DNA of 64,000 nucleotides from Serratia plymuthica NBRC 102599. Lineage in GTDB: Bacteria > Pseudomonadota > Gammaproteobacteria > Enterobacterales > Enterobacteriaceae. Positions within the stretch are counted from its first letter, which is position 1. Each line of letters starts with the position of its first letter. The position numbers and the translations under genes are program-made. Location of the stretch: positions 62,001-126,000 of the forward strand of contig NZ_BCTU01000005.1 in assembly GCF_001590925.1 (NCBI RefSeq), read 5' to 3'. The notes beneath the pieces were generated by a model. That model was not told the DNA's origin, searched no databases, and saw only the letters and a program-made list of their open reading frames with translations. Positions 1-8,383 of the stretch are shown piece by piece.

Positions 1-1
1 C

Positions 2-166
2 ACCATCTCCGACAAACCGGCCAGGCAGGTGGCGAAAGAAACCGGGGCGAAATACGGCGGCGTGCTGTATGTCGATTCGCTGTCTACCCAGGGCGGCCCG
101 GTACCGACGTATATAGACCTGCTGAACGTCACCGTACAAACCATCGCCAAAGGATTTGATCAATGA
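2..166 (+). CDS. sitA: Mn/Fe ABC transporter substrate-binding protein, C-terminal fragment
   Basis: Only the last 54 codons are in the window; the gene starts upstream. The frame reads through [10 protein letters not shown] and ends in [12 protein letters not shown], the pattern of the C-terminal lobe of SitA/YfeA-type cluster A-1 metal-binding lipoproteins. Such proteins capture Mn(II) or Fe(II) in the periplasm and deliver it to the inner-membrane SitBCD complex. The stop codon overlaps the sitB start (ATGA), so the genes are translationally coupled. The identification rests mainly on the sitBCD genes that follow; the promoter and any Fur or MntR site are outside the window. Confidence 0.85.
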   Translation, partial: TISDKPARQVAKETGAKYGGVLYVDSLSTQGGPVPTYIDLLNVTVQTIAKGFDQ

Positions 167-1053
167 CCACCGAGGTTTTTGTCCGCCCTGAGCTGATCGT
201 GGATGACGTTACCGTTACCTATAACAACGGCCATACCGCGATCCACAACGCCAGTTTTAACCTGAGCGGCGGCGCCATTTGCGCGTTGGTCGGCGTCAAC
301 GGCAGCGGCAAATCGACGCTGTTCAAAAGTATCATGGGGCTGGTCAAGCCCACCACCGGCCGTGTGCAGTTGAACGACAAACCGGTGGCGCAAGCGCTGA
401 AAAAAAATATTATTGCCTACGTCCCGCAAACCGAAGATGTCGACTGGAACTTCCCGGTTCTGGTGGAAGACGTAGTGATGATGGGCCGCTACGGCAAGAT
501 GAATTTTCTGCGCATTCCCTCCCGGGAAGACCGACTACGCGTCGACAAAGCGCTGGAGCGCGTTGGCCTGAGCGAGCTGCGTACTCGCCAGATCGGCGAG
601 CTTTCCGGCGGGCAGAAAAAACGGGTGTTCCTGGCGAGGGCGCTGGCGCAACAAGGTTCCGTACTGCTGCTGGATGAACCCTTCACCGGCGTGGACGTCA
701 AAACCGAGAACGCAATTATCGATCTGCTGCGCGCGTTGCGTGACGAGGGCCACCTGATCCTGGTTTCCACCCATAACCTGGGCAGCGTGCCGGAATTCTG
801 CGACCGGGTGATCCTGATTAACCGCACTGTGCTGGCCGCCGGCCCAACCGAAACCACTTTTACCCAAAGCAACCTGGAACAGGCATTCGGCGGCGTGTTG
901 CGCCATATCAACCTGTCCGGCCCGGATCTGCACGACGATAACGATCCGCGCACCGTGACGGTATTGACCGATGACGAACGCCCGGCGGTGTTCTATGGCC
1001 ATACCAAGAGCGACCCTCCGGCGCAAAGCCAGCCAAAGGAGAAGCAACTCTGA
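163..1053 (+). CDS. sitB: Mn/Fe ABC transporter ATP-binding protein SitB/YfeB
   Basis: This is the ATPase subunit (296 aa) of a manganese/iron importer. It shows a Walker A (GVNGSGKST), the ABC signature (LSGGQKKR), Walker B (VLLLDEPF) and the switch His in LVSTHNLG. The C-terminal tail after about residue 250 is longer than the core ABC fold, as in YfeB/SitB. It hydrolyses ATP on the cytoplasmic face and drives transport through SitC and SitD. It overlaps sitA by 4 bp and sitC by 1 bp, so this is a compact operon. Whether Mn or Fe is the main substrate cannot be read from the sequence. Confidence 0.93.
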   Translation: MTTEVFVRPELIVDDVTVTYNNGHTAIHNASFNLSGGAICALVGVNGSGKSTLFKSIMGLVKPTTGRVQLNDKPVAQALKKNIIAYVPQTEDVDWNFPVLVEDVVMMGRYGKMNFLRIPSREDRLRVDKALERVGLSELRTRQIGELSGGQKKRVFLARALAQQGSVLLLDEPFTGVDVKTENAIIDLLRALRDEGHLILVSTHNLGSVPEFCDRVILINRTVLAAGPTETTFTQSNLEQAFGGVLRHINLSGPDLHDDNDPRTVTVLTDDERPAVFYGHTKSDPPAQSQPKEKQL

Positions 1054-1913
1054 TGCTGGACATTTTGCTGCAACCCTTCCATTACAACTACATGGTCAAA
1101 GCGATCTGGGTCAGCGCCATCGTCGGCGCCGCCTGCGCGTTCCTGTCGGCCTACCTGATGCTGAAAGGCTGGTCGCTGATGGGCGATGCGCTGTCGCACT
1201 CGGTGGTGCCTGGCGTCGCCGGGGCCTATGCCCTTGGTCTGCCGTACGCCGCCGGGGCCTTCTTCACCGGCATGCTGGCCGCGCTGGCCATGACGCTGGT
1301 ACGCCACGTCACCCGCCTGCGCGAAGACGCCATCATCGGCTTTATTTTTTCGACCTTCTTCGCCGTTGGGCTGCTGATCATTTCACTCAATCCTACGTCG
1401 ATTAACGTACAGTCGATTATCTTCGGCAATATTCTCGGCATCGCCGACGAAGACGTGCTGCAGGTCGAGATTATCATCGGCGTTTCGCTGCTGATTCTGT
1501 GCCTTGTGTGGAAAGACCTGCTGGCGGTGTTCTTTGACGAAAGCCACGCGGTGTCGATTGGTCTGTCGCCGCTGCGGATGAAAATCCTGTTCTTCACCCT
1601 GCTCAGCGCCTGCACCGTCGCGGCGCTACAAACCGTCGGGGCGATTTTGGTGATCGCCATGGTGATTACGCCAGGCGCCACCGCCTATCTGCTGACCGAC
1701 CGCTTTAGCCGTTTAGTGATCATCGCCATCGTAATCGGCGCACTGACCAGCGGTGTCGGTGCCTACCTGAGCTTCTTCCTTGACGGCGCTACCGGCGGCG
1801 TGATCGTGACCCTGCAGACGCTGGTGTTCCTGGCGGCGTTTTTCTTCGCCCCCAAACACGGCCTGCTGGCGTCCCGGCGCCGCGTCGCCCGTGAACAGAC
1901 CGGAGATCACTGA
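1053..1913 (+). CDS. sitC: Mn/Fe ABC transporter permease SitC/YfeC
   Basis: A 286-residue polytopic inner-membrane protein of the ABC-3 permease family. It has the family's early LKGWSLMGDALSHSVVPG segment and about eight hydrophobic stretches. It should form half of the transmembrane channel together with SitD, which resembles it along its whole length (the same LKGWSLMGDA signature). The start ATG overlaps the sitB stop by one base and the end overlaps the sitD start by one base. Sequence similarity to SitD reflects the usual tandem duplication in this family. Confidence 0.93.
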   Translation: MLDILLQPFHYNYMVKAIWVSAIVGAACAFLSAYLMLKGWSLMGDALSHSVVPGVAGAYALGLPYAAGAFFTGMLAALAMTLVRHVTRLREDAIIGFIFSTFFAVGLLIISLNPTSINVQSIIFGNILGIADEDVLQVEIIIGVSLLILCLVWKDLLAVFFDESHAVSIGLSPLRMKILFFTLLSACTVAALQTVGAILVIAMVITPGATAYLLTDRFSRLVIIAIVIGALTSGVGAYLSFFLDGATGGVIVTLQTLVFLAAFFFAPKHGLLASRRRVAREQTGDH

Positions 1914-2773
1914 TGGAAACCCTATATCAACTGCTCAGTGAACCCTTCGCCTACCCGTTTATGCAGCGGGCGATCCTGGCCGCTATCGTGACCGGCGTGG
2001 TGTGTGCGGTGCTGTCGTGCTATCTGGTGCTCAAAGGCTGGTCGCTGATGGGCGATGCTATCTCGCACGCTGTTCTGCCAGGCATTGTCGTGGCGTTCGT
2101 ACTTGGCATCCCGGTGGTTATCGGCGCGTTTTTCTCCGGCATTTTCTGCGCGGTAGCCACCGGCTATCTGAAAGAGAACAGCCGGGTGAAAGAGGACACG
2201 GTGATGGGCATCGTTTTCTCCGGCATGTTCGCCTTCGGGCTGGTGCTGTTTTCCCGCGTCGATACCGATCAGCATCTGAGCCACATCCTGTTCGGCAATA
2301 TGCTGGGGATTACCGACGCCGAGCTGAAACAAACGCTGCTGATTGCCGGCATTACGCTGGTGGTGGTATTGCTCAAGCGCAAAGATCTGATGCTCTACTG
2401 TTTTGACCCGAGCCATGCGAGGGTCATCGGTCTGCCGGTAAAACTGCTGCATTATGGGCTGCTGTGCCTGCTGGCGCTGACGATTGTCGCTTCTCTGCAG
2501 GCAGTCGGGGTGATACTGGTGATTGCGATGCTGATAGCCCCGGGCATCATTGCCTTTATGCTGTGCCGCAGTTTCGATCGCATGCTGATCATCGCGACGC
2601 TGGTGTCGGTATTCTCCTGCGTGCTCGGTACCCTGATCAGCTTTCACATCGATGGTGCCACCGGCCCCTGTATTGTGATCGTTCAGGCGATTGCGTTTAT
2701 TATCGCCCTGCTCTACAGCAAACTCAGGCCATTACAACGTCACGAAGAGGCGTTGCGCAACGAGAAACCTTAA
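1913..2773 (+). CDS. sitD: Mn/Fe ABC transporter permease SitD/YfeD
   Basis: Second ABC-3 family permease of the operon, 286 aa, with the LKGWSLMGDAISHAVLPG signature near residue 40 and a hydrophobic profile like SitC. It completes the heteromeric SitBCD membrane complex. It is the last gene of the operon; a hairpin follows nine bases after the stop, and the next gene is on the other strand. Confidence 0.93.
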   Translation: METLYQLLSEPFAYPFMQRAILAAIVTGVVCAVLSCYLVLKGWSLMGDAISHAVLPGIVVAFVLGIPVVIGAFFSGIFCAVATGYLKENSRVKEDTVMGIVFSGMFAFGLVLFSRVDTDQHLSHILFGNMLGITDAELKQTLLIAGITLVVVLLKRKDLMLYCFDPSHARVIGLPVKLLHYGLLCLLALTIVASLQAVGVILVIAMLIAPGIIAFMLCRSFDRMLIIATLVSVFSCVLGTLISFHIDGATGPCIVIVQAIAFIIALLYSKLRPLQRHEEALRNEKP

Positions 2774-2781
2774 CGCTTGCA

Positions 2782-2801
2782 GCGGTGAGCCCCCTCACCG
2801 C
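2782..2801. terminator. Hairpin after sitD
   Basis: GCGGTGAG, loop CCCC, CTCACCGC: a perfect 8-bp stem between the convergent sitD and GNAT genes. There is no T-tract on either side, so intrinsic termination would be weak; the position is what suggests a terminator. Confidence 0.4.
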
Positions 2802-2810
2802 CGCTTATCC

Positions 2811-3260
2811 TTACCGCTGCCGGTAGATATCTGGCCGAACGATATGCCAGACATAGTCCTGACGATTCAGCGCTTCATATCCCACTTTTTGATACAGCCA
2901 CGGCGCGGTGCCGGTCACCAGTATAACGCGCCGCAACCGCTGCAGCAGTGGATGTTCCAGCGTGCAGTCCATCAGCCAGCGGGCCAGCCCACGCCCCTGA
3001 TAATCCGGCGCGACAAACACATCGCACAGATAACCGAAGGTGGCGTAATCCGTCACCAGACGCGCAAAACCTATCTGTTGCCGGTGATGATAGAGGCCAA
3101 AACACAGGCTGTTGTCGATGGAAAGTTGCACAGTCTCCTGAGAAATGCCTGACGCCCAACTCGAGGTGGTCAAAAATGCGTGAGTGAACGCCAAATTTAA
3201 TTCACTTTTATCCGTATCTATCAGGTATTCGTCGCGACGCCACTGCCGGTTCTGCTCCAT
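2811..3260 (-). CDS. GNAT family N-acetyltransferase
   Basis: 149 residues with the GNAT fold signature: a VFVAPDYQGRGLARWLM segment around residues 82-98 matches the acetyl-CoA pyrophosphate-binding motif (Q/RxxGxG/A), followed by a helix and a final LYQKVGYE strand. It should transfer acetyl from acetyl-CoA to an amine. The substrate is not evident. It is convergent with sitD and divergent from yniA, so it is probably monocistronic. Confidence 0.85.
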   Translation of the reverse strand: MEQNRQWRRDEYLIDTDKSELNLAFTHAFLTTSSWASGISQETVQLSIDNSLCFGLYHHRQQIGFARLVTDYATFGYLCDVFVAPDYQGRGLARWLMDCTLEHPLLQRLRRVILVTGTAPWLYQKVGYEALNRQDYVWHIVRPDIYRQR

Positions 3261-3515
3261 AACTCCCTCATCTTATTGATTATAAAAATCATTCTATACG
3301 AATCCTGTTGCCGCCAACCTGATAAACATCGCTCCGGTGCCATGAAGTTGCAATAGGCCGCGTGCTTAAATGAATCAATAGCGTATATACTTTGAGCAAA
3401 CGCGACTGGCGAAAAAATCGCCTTCCGTCGGTGCCAGCTGTGCGCCAGGTCGTGTTTTCGGAACGGTAAAGAGGCTAACCTAATGAATTCGCAGGCAACA
3501 CAGAGGGGGTGTACC

Positions 3516-4385
3516 ATGTGGCAAGCCGTTAGCCGTCTGTTAAGTGAACATCTTGGCAGCGCAGAAATCCGCGAAAGGACTGAACTGCCCGGGGGAGAGA
3601 TCCACCCGGCGTGGCGCGTGAGTTACGGTGACAACGAGGTATTTGTCAAATGTGATGCCCGCGAAATGCTACCGATCTTTACCGCCGAAGCCGATCAGCT
3701 GGCCCTACTGGCACGCAGTAAAACCGTGCGGGTGCCGCAGGTTTATGGCGTCGGCAGCGATCGTGACTACAGCTTCCTGCTGCTGGAATACCAGCCGCTG
3801 AAACCCTTCGATGCCCACGGCGCTCATTGCCTCGGCCAACAGCTGGCTCATCTGCATAAATGGAGTGAACAGCCGCAGTTCGGCCTCGACTTCGATAACG
3901 ATTTGACCACCACTCCACAACCCAATGCCTGGCAGCGCCGCTGGTCGGAATTCTTTGCCGAGCAACGCATCGGCTGGCAGCTGCAGTTGGCGGCGGAGAA
4001 AGGCATGACCTTTGGTGATATTGATGAAATTATCGACGTAGTGTATCTACGCCTGCAACACCATCAGCCGCAACCTTCACTGCTGCACGGCAACCTGTGG
4101 CCGGGAAACTGCGGCATGACCGCCGACGGTCCGATCCTGTTCGATCCTGCCAGCTACTGGGGCGATCGCGAGTGCGATCTGGCGATGCTGCCACTGCACC
4201 CTGAGCTACCGCCGCAGATTTATGACGGGTATCAGAGTGTCTGGCCGTTGGAACATGGCTTTATTGAACGCCAGCCGCTGTATCAACTGTATTACCTGCT
4301 TAACCACAGCAATCTGTTCGGCGGCCAACATCTGGTCAAGGCGCAGCGTGCGGTAGACGCGTTGCTGCACCCTCAAGCGCGATAG
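3516..4385 (+). CDS. yniA: Fructosamine kinase family protein YniA, altered catalytic motif
   Basis: 289 residues, close in length and sequence to E. coli YniA (fructosamine/ketosamine kinase family, APH-like fold), which is thought to phosphorylate protein- or amine-bound sugars. The start at 3516 is chosen because MWQAVSRLL aligns with the E. coli N terminus and a purine-rich AGAGGGGG lies just upstream; an in-frame ATG at 3483 would add 11 residues without homology. Odd point: the catalytic-loop motif usually written HGDLWxGN reads HGNLWPGN here, so the expected catalytic Asp is Asn193 (codon AAC at 4092-4094). The metal-binding region (FDPASYWGDRE) is intact. Either the family tolerates this or the enzyme is impaired. 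Confidence 0.88.
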   Translation: MWQAVSRLLSEHLGSAEIRERTELPGGEIHPAWRVSYGDNEVFVKCDAREMLPIFTAEADQLALLARSKTVRVPQVYGVGSDRDYSFLLLEYQPLKPFDAHGAHCLGQQLAHLHKWSEQPQFGLDFDNDLTTTPQPNAWQRRWSEFFAEQRIGWQLQLAAEKGMTFGDIDEIIDVVYLRLQHHQPQPSLLHGNLWPGNCGMTADGPILFDPASYWGDRECDLAMLPLHPELPPQIYDGYQSVWPLEHGFIERQPLYQLYYLLNHSNLFGGQHLVKAQRAVDALLHPQAR

Positions 4386-4425
4386 TATCAAGGCGCTGAA
4401 TCCAGCGCCTTGGCCTCGTCCAGTC

Positions 4426-4986
4426 TTAAGCGGCGCCAGCCAGTTGGCCGAGTAACTTGATGACGAACCAGGCAATGACCGCGATCACTACCGGCAGAAT
4501 GTACAACGGGAAGTACTGCAGAAAAATGGTGTGGCGTGGCAGCGTAATGCGTTCTTCCAGTTGCACACGCGTATGCCCTTCACTGCCCTTGGCCTGCTCG
4601 AGGATCATCTGGTCCTCCAGGCCTTCACGGATAAACTTCACCTGGCGTGACATGCGTGCACCTGAGGCTTGCAGCGCCAGCCCGACAAAAATCAAAAAAT
4701 AGATAACGATAAACATCAGATTGGCGCCGCTGAACAGGCTTTTCGCTACGTCCGGCACCGGCGAGTTATACCAGAAGATATTCAGGAACGGCGTATTGAA
4801 GCGCACCATATCCACCATGACGTGGACAAAATCCAGCATCACCGCATTAATGCCTTTGGTCTTCTCACTGTGCTGATAGAAAAACAGCAGCAGCGAGATC
4901 AGCGTTGACAGCAACGCGGGGATGAAAACTACCCAACCAAGAATACGTTTCACAATGGCGATGCGCCCAGCCTGTTGATACGTCAT
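4426..4986 (-). CDS. yniB: YniB family inner-membrane protein
   Basis: 186 residues closely resembling E. coli YniB from MTYQQAGRIAI to the C terminus. There are three or so hydrophobic segments (about residues 15-35, 90-115 and 155-180) and a charged middle. The function is unknown in any organism that I know of. It is convergent with yniA, as in E. coli, and its promoter region (4987-5181) faces the DUF308-type gene. Confidence 0.88.
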   Translation of the reverse strand: MTYQQAGRIAIVKRILGWVVFIPALLSTLISLLLFFYQHSEKTKGINAVMLDFVHVMVDMVRFNTPFLNIFWYNSPVPDVAKSLFSGANLMFIVIYFLIFVGLALQASGARMSRQVKFIREGLEDQMILEQAKGSEGHTRVQLEERITLPRHTIFLQYFPLYILPVVIAVIAWFVIKLLGQLAGAA

Positions 4987-5181
4987 GTGTTCCCCTTGTA
5001 AGCGACGTAACCGTAATTGGCTAAGTCTACCTGTAGTTACTGAAACTCGCCCACCGTTTTCTTTAGCCTTGCTGTGCTACAAGCGTAGCCGGGATTATCC
5101 GTTTTCAACAACTTAACGGTGACAACGCATTCTCGTTAAATGGCTATATAGTTAATTCAATCCGTTCTGAAAGGGGGCGCC

Positions 5182-6474
5182 ATGGTTCGCCTTATCATCT
5201 TGTTATTGGGTCCACAGGCGCTGCGCGGTCAGCGGCGTGCGCTGCTGCTGTTTGGCTGGGCATGGATCGCCGTCGGTCTGCTGATGTTAATTGACGTGCT
5301 AGAAGATGGCCGCTCGGTGTTGGCGCTGGACGCACTGGCGGTGGTACTGGCACTCGAGGGGCTGGTGGCGATCTCCGCCGCACTGGTGATTGGCTCCACT
5401 GCCAGCCGACCGGTATTGCTAAAGGGGCTGGGTTTTCTGGTGATGGCTTTTTTGGTGCTGGACGTCCCCGCAGACGACAATATTGTCGCCACTCTGGTGT
5501 TCGGCAGCGCGTTGCTGCTGGACGGTTCAGTGCGTATCGCCTCTTCTACCCTGATCCAGCACAGCCGCTGGAAACTGATCGCGTTGGCGGGCGGTTTCGA
5601 AATCTTGCTGTCGCTATTTATTTTTACCGGCTGGCCGGTGCCGCACCGCATGACGGTCCCCTTTTGCGTCGGCGTCATGCTTTTGCTGTCGGGCTGGGCG
5701 TTACTGCGCATTGCACAGCGGCTGGAGAGCTTCTCCCTGAACCGACAGCAACCTGCTGCTGCGCTAACGGTTCAGGCTGCCCCCTTGACGGTCTATGTCT
5801 GGACTCCGGTGGCGGCGGCGAAAGATGCGCGCCGGCGCTACATTGTTGACCGCTATATCGCCGCAGTGGATGGCGGCGGCCATATCTCCACCGGGCATGC
5901 CGCTCTGGCGCTGGCCCCGGATTTGTACATCAGCCATTATCCGCTGAATGACATCAGCCATTCAGTGCAGGATTTCCGTCAGTTACTGCACTCCGGCGAA
6001 CAAAACAACGTCGAGGGTCGCTTTCTGCCCGGCTTGCAGCAAGAGGTGGCGGCCTGGTGCGCACCCGACAAGAAAATCCAGTTCCGCCGTTATAACCCAG
6101 CTGCCTTGCACGCCTTCTGGCAAGGGTATCGCCAGGACACAACCTACAACCTGACGCGCCGCAACTGTTCCACCACGGTGATCCTGGCGCTGGACAGTGC
6201 GTTGGAGGGCGTATTGGGCGACAAACCTCTGTGGCGGCGCTTTCTGTTTTTGATCCTCGACCCCAACCTGTGGATGCTGGCGGTGTTGCGTAGCCGCGGA
6301 GAGACCATGACCTGGACGCCGGGGTTGGTGCTGGACTATGCCCGCATGCTACAGCAGGTTACCGAGCGACAGCACCAGCGCTGGTGGTCAAAACTGCGCG
6401 ATCTGTGGCGTATCCTGCGTTTCGGCAAGGCGCCAAAAGCGAATGCGACGCAATCCGGCAGGCAAAAATTTTAG
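5182..6474 (+). CDS. DUF308/HdeD-like membrane protein with a likely permuted papain-like C-terminal domain
   Basis: 430 residues in two parts. Residues 1-180 form about six membrane segments in helical pairs resembling HdeD/DUF308 proteins. Residues 195-400 are soluble, with GGHIS (His234), TGHAAL (His239) and, about 90 residues later, YNLTRRNCSTTV (Cys329). A His in a GHAAL strand followed by a Cys in an NC motif is the order seen in circularly permuted NlpC/P60 or YiiX-type papain-like proteins, so I infer a membrane-anchored cysteine peptidase, amidase or acyltransferase. Database names probably reflect only the N-terminal half. Start: ATG after AAAGGGGG. It is followed by hxpB on the same strand. 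Confidence 0.6.
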   Translation: MVRLIILLLGPQALRGQRRALLLFGWAWIAVGLLMLIDVLEDGRSVLALDALAVVLALEGLVAISAALVIGSTASRPVLLKGLGFLVMAFLVLDVPADDNIVATLVFGSALLLDGSVRIASSTLIQHSRWKLIALAGGFEILLSLFIFTGWPVPHRMTVPFCVGVMLLLSGWALLRIAQRLESFSLNRQQPAAALTVQAAPLTVYVWTPVAAAKDARRRYIVDRYIAAVDGGGHISTGHAALALAPDLYISHYPLNDISHSVQDFRQLLHSGEQNNVEGRFLPGLQQEVAAWCAPDKKIQFRRYNPAALHAFWQGYRQDTTYNLTRRNCSTTVILALDSALEGVLGDKPLWRRFLFLILDPNLWMLAVLRSRGETMTWTPGLVLDYARMLQQVTERQHQRWWSKLRDLWRILRFGKAPKANATQSGRQKF

Positions 6475-6537
6475 TCTGGTTCCCGGCGATGCTAAAGTGG
6501 TGGCACATTCACCGACGCCGGCAGGAGCTCATCGCTA

Positions 6538-7203
6538 ATGGCCTATTCGCAACGCATTGAAACCGCTATTTTTGATATGGACGGTTTGTTGATCGACTCA
6601 GAACCGCTGTGGCTGCAGGCGGAGCTGGATATCTTTGGCTCGCTGGGGCTGGATCTGTCTGACCGCCATAAACTGCCGGACACCCTCGGGCTACGCATCG
6701 ATCTGGTGGTGAAAATGTGGTTTCAGGCCATGCCGTGGCAAGGCGTTTCGCTGGAGGAAGTCTCCGCGCGGATTATTGAACGCGCCATTGAGCTGGTACA
6801 CGAAAAAAGGCCGTTGCTGCCGGGCGTGCAACAGGCGTTGGAACTGTGCCGCAGTCTGGATCTGAAGATTGGCCTGGCCTCCGCATCGCCGCTGCACATG
6901 CAACGACAGGTGTTGAAGATGTTCGATCTGGCGGGGTATTTCGATCAACTGGTGTCCGCCGAATATCTGCCTTACAGCAAACCGCACCCGGAGGTTTACC
7001 TTATCGCCGCCGAACGTCTCGGCAGCGATCCGTTGCGCTGCATCACGCTGGAAGACTCGTTCAACGGCATGATTGCCACCAAGGCCGCGAGAATGCGTTC
7101 AATCGTCATCCCGGCGCAAGAGTATCGCCACGACACGCGCTGGGCACTGGCGGACCATAAACTCGATACCCTCGAACAGCTCACTCCCGGCCATCTGGCG
7201 TAA
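6538..7203 (+). CDS. hxpB: Hexitol/2-deoxyglucose-6-phosphate phosphatase HxpB (YniC)
   Basis: HAD-superfamily phosphatase of 221 residues, strongly resembling E. coli YniC. It has motif I FDMDGLLIDSEP (nucleophile Asp), the LASASP motif II, the motif III Lys in YSKPHPEVY and the acidic motif IV in LEDSFNGM. It removes phosphate from sugar phosphates such as 2-deoxyglucose-6-P and hexitol phosphates in the cytoplasm. It begins 63 bp after the DUF308-type gene, so read-through is possible; E. coli keeps it near yniA/yniB as here. Confidence 0.92.
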   Translation: MAYSQRIETAIFDMDGLLIDSEPLWLQAELDIFGSLGLDLSDRHKLPDTLGLRIDLVVKMWFQAMPWQGVSLEEVSARIIERAIELVHEKRPLLPGVQQALELCRSLDLKIGLASASPLHMQRQVLKMFDLAGYFDQLVSAEYLPYSKPHPEVYLIAAERLGSDPLRCITLEDSFNGMIATKAARMRSIVIPAQEYRHDTRWALADHKLDTLEQLTPGHLA

Positions 7204-7363
7204 TCTTTCGCGGTGGCGTTATCGCGCTGCCGCCCTGCCTCTCTCTTTTATCCCCTGGTTCCTCCCGCTAATTTTCAAGACCCTGCCTTAGGCCTGAAAA
7301 TAAATAAAACATTATTTCATTTTTATTGAATTAATGTACCGGAATATCTATGCTGAGGCATCA

Positions 7364-7432
7364 AGAAAGCGCCGGGTAGCCGGTAAGCGCTGTCACTGCC
7401 ACGCAGCGCAACTCTGCCGCTCGGCGCTTTCT
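7364..7432. other. Structured GC-rich element in the hxpB-ydjM gap
   Basis: The 449-bp gap 7204-7652 has an AT-rich start and then a structured block. An 11-bp perfect inverted repeat (AGAAAGCGCCG at 7364-7374, CGGCGCTTTCT at 7422-7432) encloses a second hairpin (GCGCTG at 7387-7392, CAGCGC at 7404-7409). It could be an RNA structure, a small RNA gene or a DNA repeat. I see no convincing coding sequence in it. The remainder of the gap holds only the LexA site before ydjM. Confidence 0.4.
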
Positions 7433-7610
7433 CCCGCAGGCCTACAGTCGAGATGCATTCGCTGGAGGTAGTCAACGCATTCCTTACGATCATCCACGGC
7501 ATCCACAACGGTCAATGCTTAACCTTTTACGTAACAACTCGTTGTAAAACCGGGTAAAACAAACAATTAGTTACAGGGTAACCGCTTCCGCAACTGTTAA
7601 TTTTCCCATA

Positions 7611-7630
7611 TACTGGATAAATTAACAGTT
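7611..7630. promoter_or_regulatory. LexA (SOS) box upstream of ydjM
   Basis: TACTGGATAAATTAACAGTT matches the LexA consensus TACTGTATATATATACAGTA, with CTG at 7613 and ACAG at 7625-7628 in the correct 16-bp spacing and a single change (CTGG for CTGT) in one half-site. It lies 22 bp before the ydjM start. E. coli ydjM is a known LexA target, which supports the call. Confidence 0.75.
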
Positions 7631-7652
7631 TATCAGCCGGAACAACAACAGC

Positions 7653-8201
7653 ATGACCGCGGAAGGACATCTTATTTTCTCTGTCGCTTGCGCGATTTTC
7701 GCCAAGAAGGCCGAGGTGACACCGGAGCTGGCCACCGGCGACTGGTGGCACATTATCCCTGCCGCACTGCTAACCTCACTGCTGCCCGATATCGATCACC
7801 CCAAATCGGTCCTGGGCCAACGCCTGCGCTGGATTGCCATTCCCATCTCCAGAGCCTTCGGGCATCGCGGTTTCACCCACAGCCTGCTGGCGATCGCCGG
7901 CGGTATGGCGCTATTCCAGTTAGATGTGCCGCGCAGTTGGCCTATCCCGCCCGACGTGCTGCATGCGATGATTATTGGCTATTTCAGCCACCTGTTGGCC
8001 GATATGCTCACCCCTGCCGGCGTACCCTTGCTCTGGCCCTGCCGCTGGCGCTTTCGCCTGCCGGTGCTAAATTCCCAGAAAGGCAACCAGTTGGAGCGAG
8101 CCCTTTGCCTCTGCCTGGTGGCCTTCGCTATCTATTGGCAAGGAGGGTGCACCATTCCTGTGCAGTCCTATTTTGAGCAAATCAAAAATATCAGACTGTG
8201 A
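7653..8201 (+). CDS. ydjM: YdjM family membrane-bound metal-dependent hydrolase, SOS-inducible
   Basis: 182 residues of the DUF457/YdjM family. The metal-binding pattern is visible as an early His (EGHLIFS), LLPDIDHPKS, HRGFTHS and YFSHLLADMLTPAGV, with hydrophobic segments between. E. coli YdjM is an inner-membrane protein of the LexA regulon with unknown substrate. The LexA box at 7611-7630 supports the same control. It is monocistronic; tcyP follows with its own leader. Confidence 0.87.
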   Translation: MTAEGHLIFSVACAIFAKKAEVTPELATGDWWHIIPAALLTSLLPDIDHPKSVLGQRLRWIAIPISRAFGHRGFTHSLLAIAGGMALFQLDVPRSWPIPPDVLHAMIIGYFSHLLADMLTPAGVPLLWPCRWRFRLPVLNSQKGNQLERALCLCLVAFAIYWQGGCTIPVQSYFEQIKNIRL

Positions 8202-8383
8202 TCACAAAAAACCGGCCACTAACCATTCATAAAGCATATTAATTAAACAAATTCACATTCAAAGTTATATCAAATTCCATTTGAATATAAGTGAGCTGTT
8301 GCGCAAACTGTTACGATATTTGATTCGTTACACCTTGGCGCGTAGCCGTTTTTATATAAGAAAAATGATTGGAGACATTGGGG

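Noticed and set aside
7323-7508. Minus-strand 61-codon frame in the hxpB-ydjM gap
   Set aside because: No ribosome-binding site or homology; the region is better explained by nested inverted repeats.
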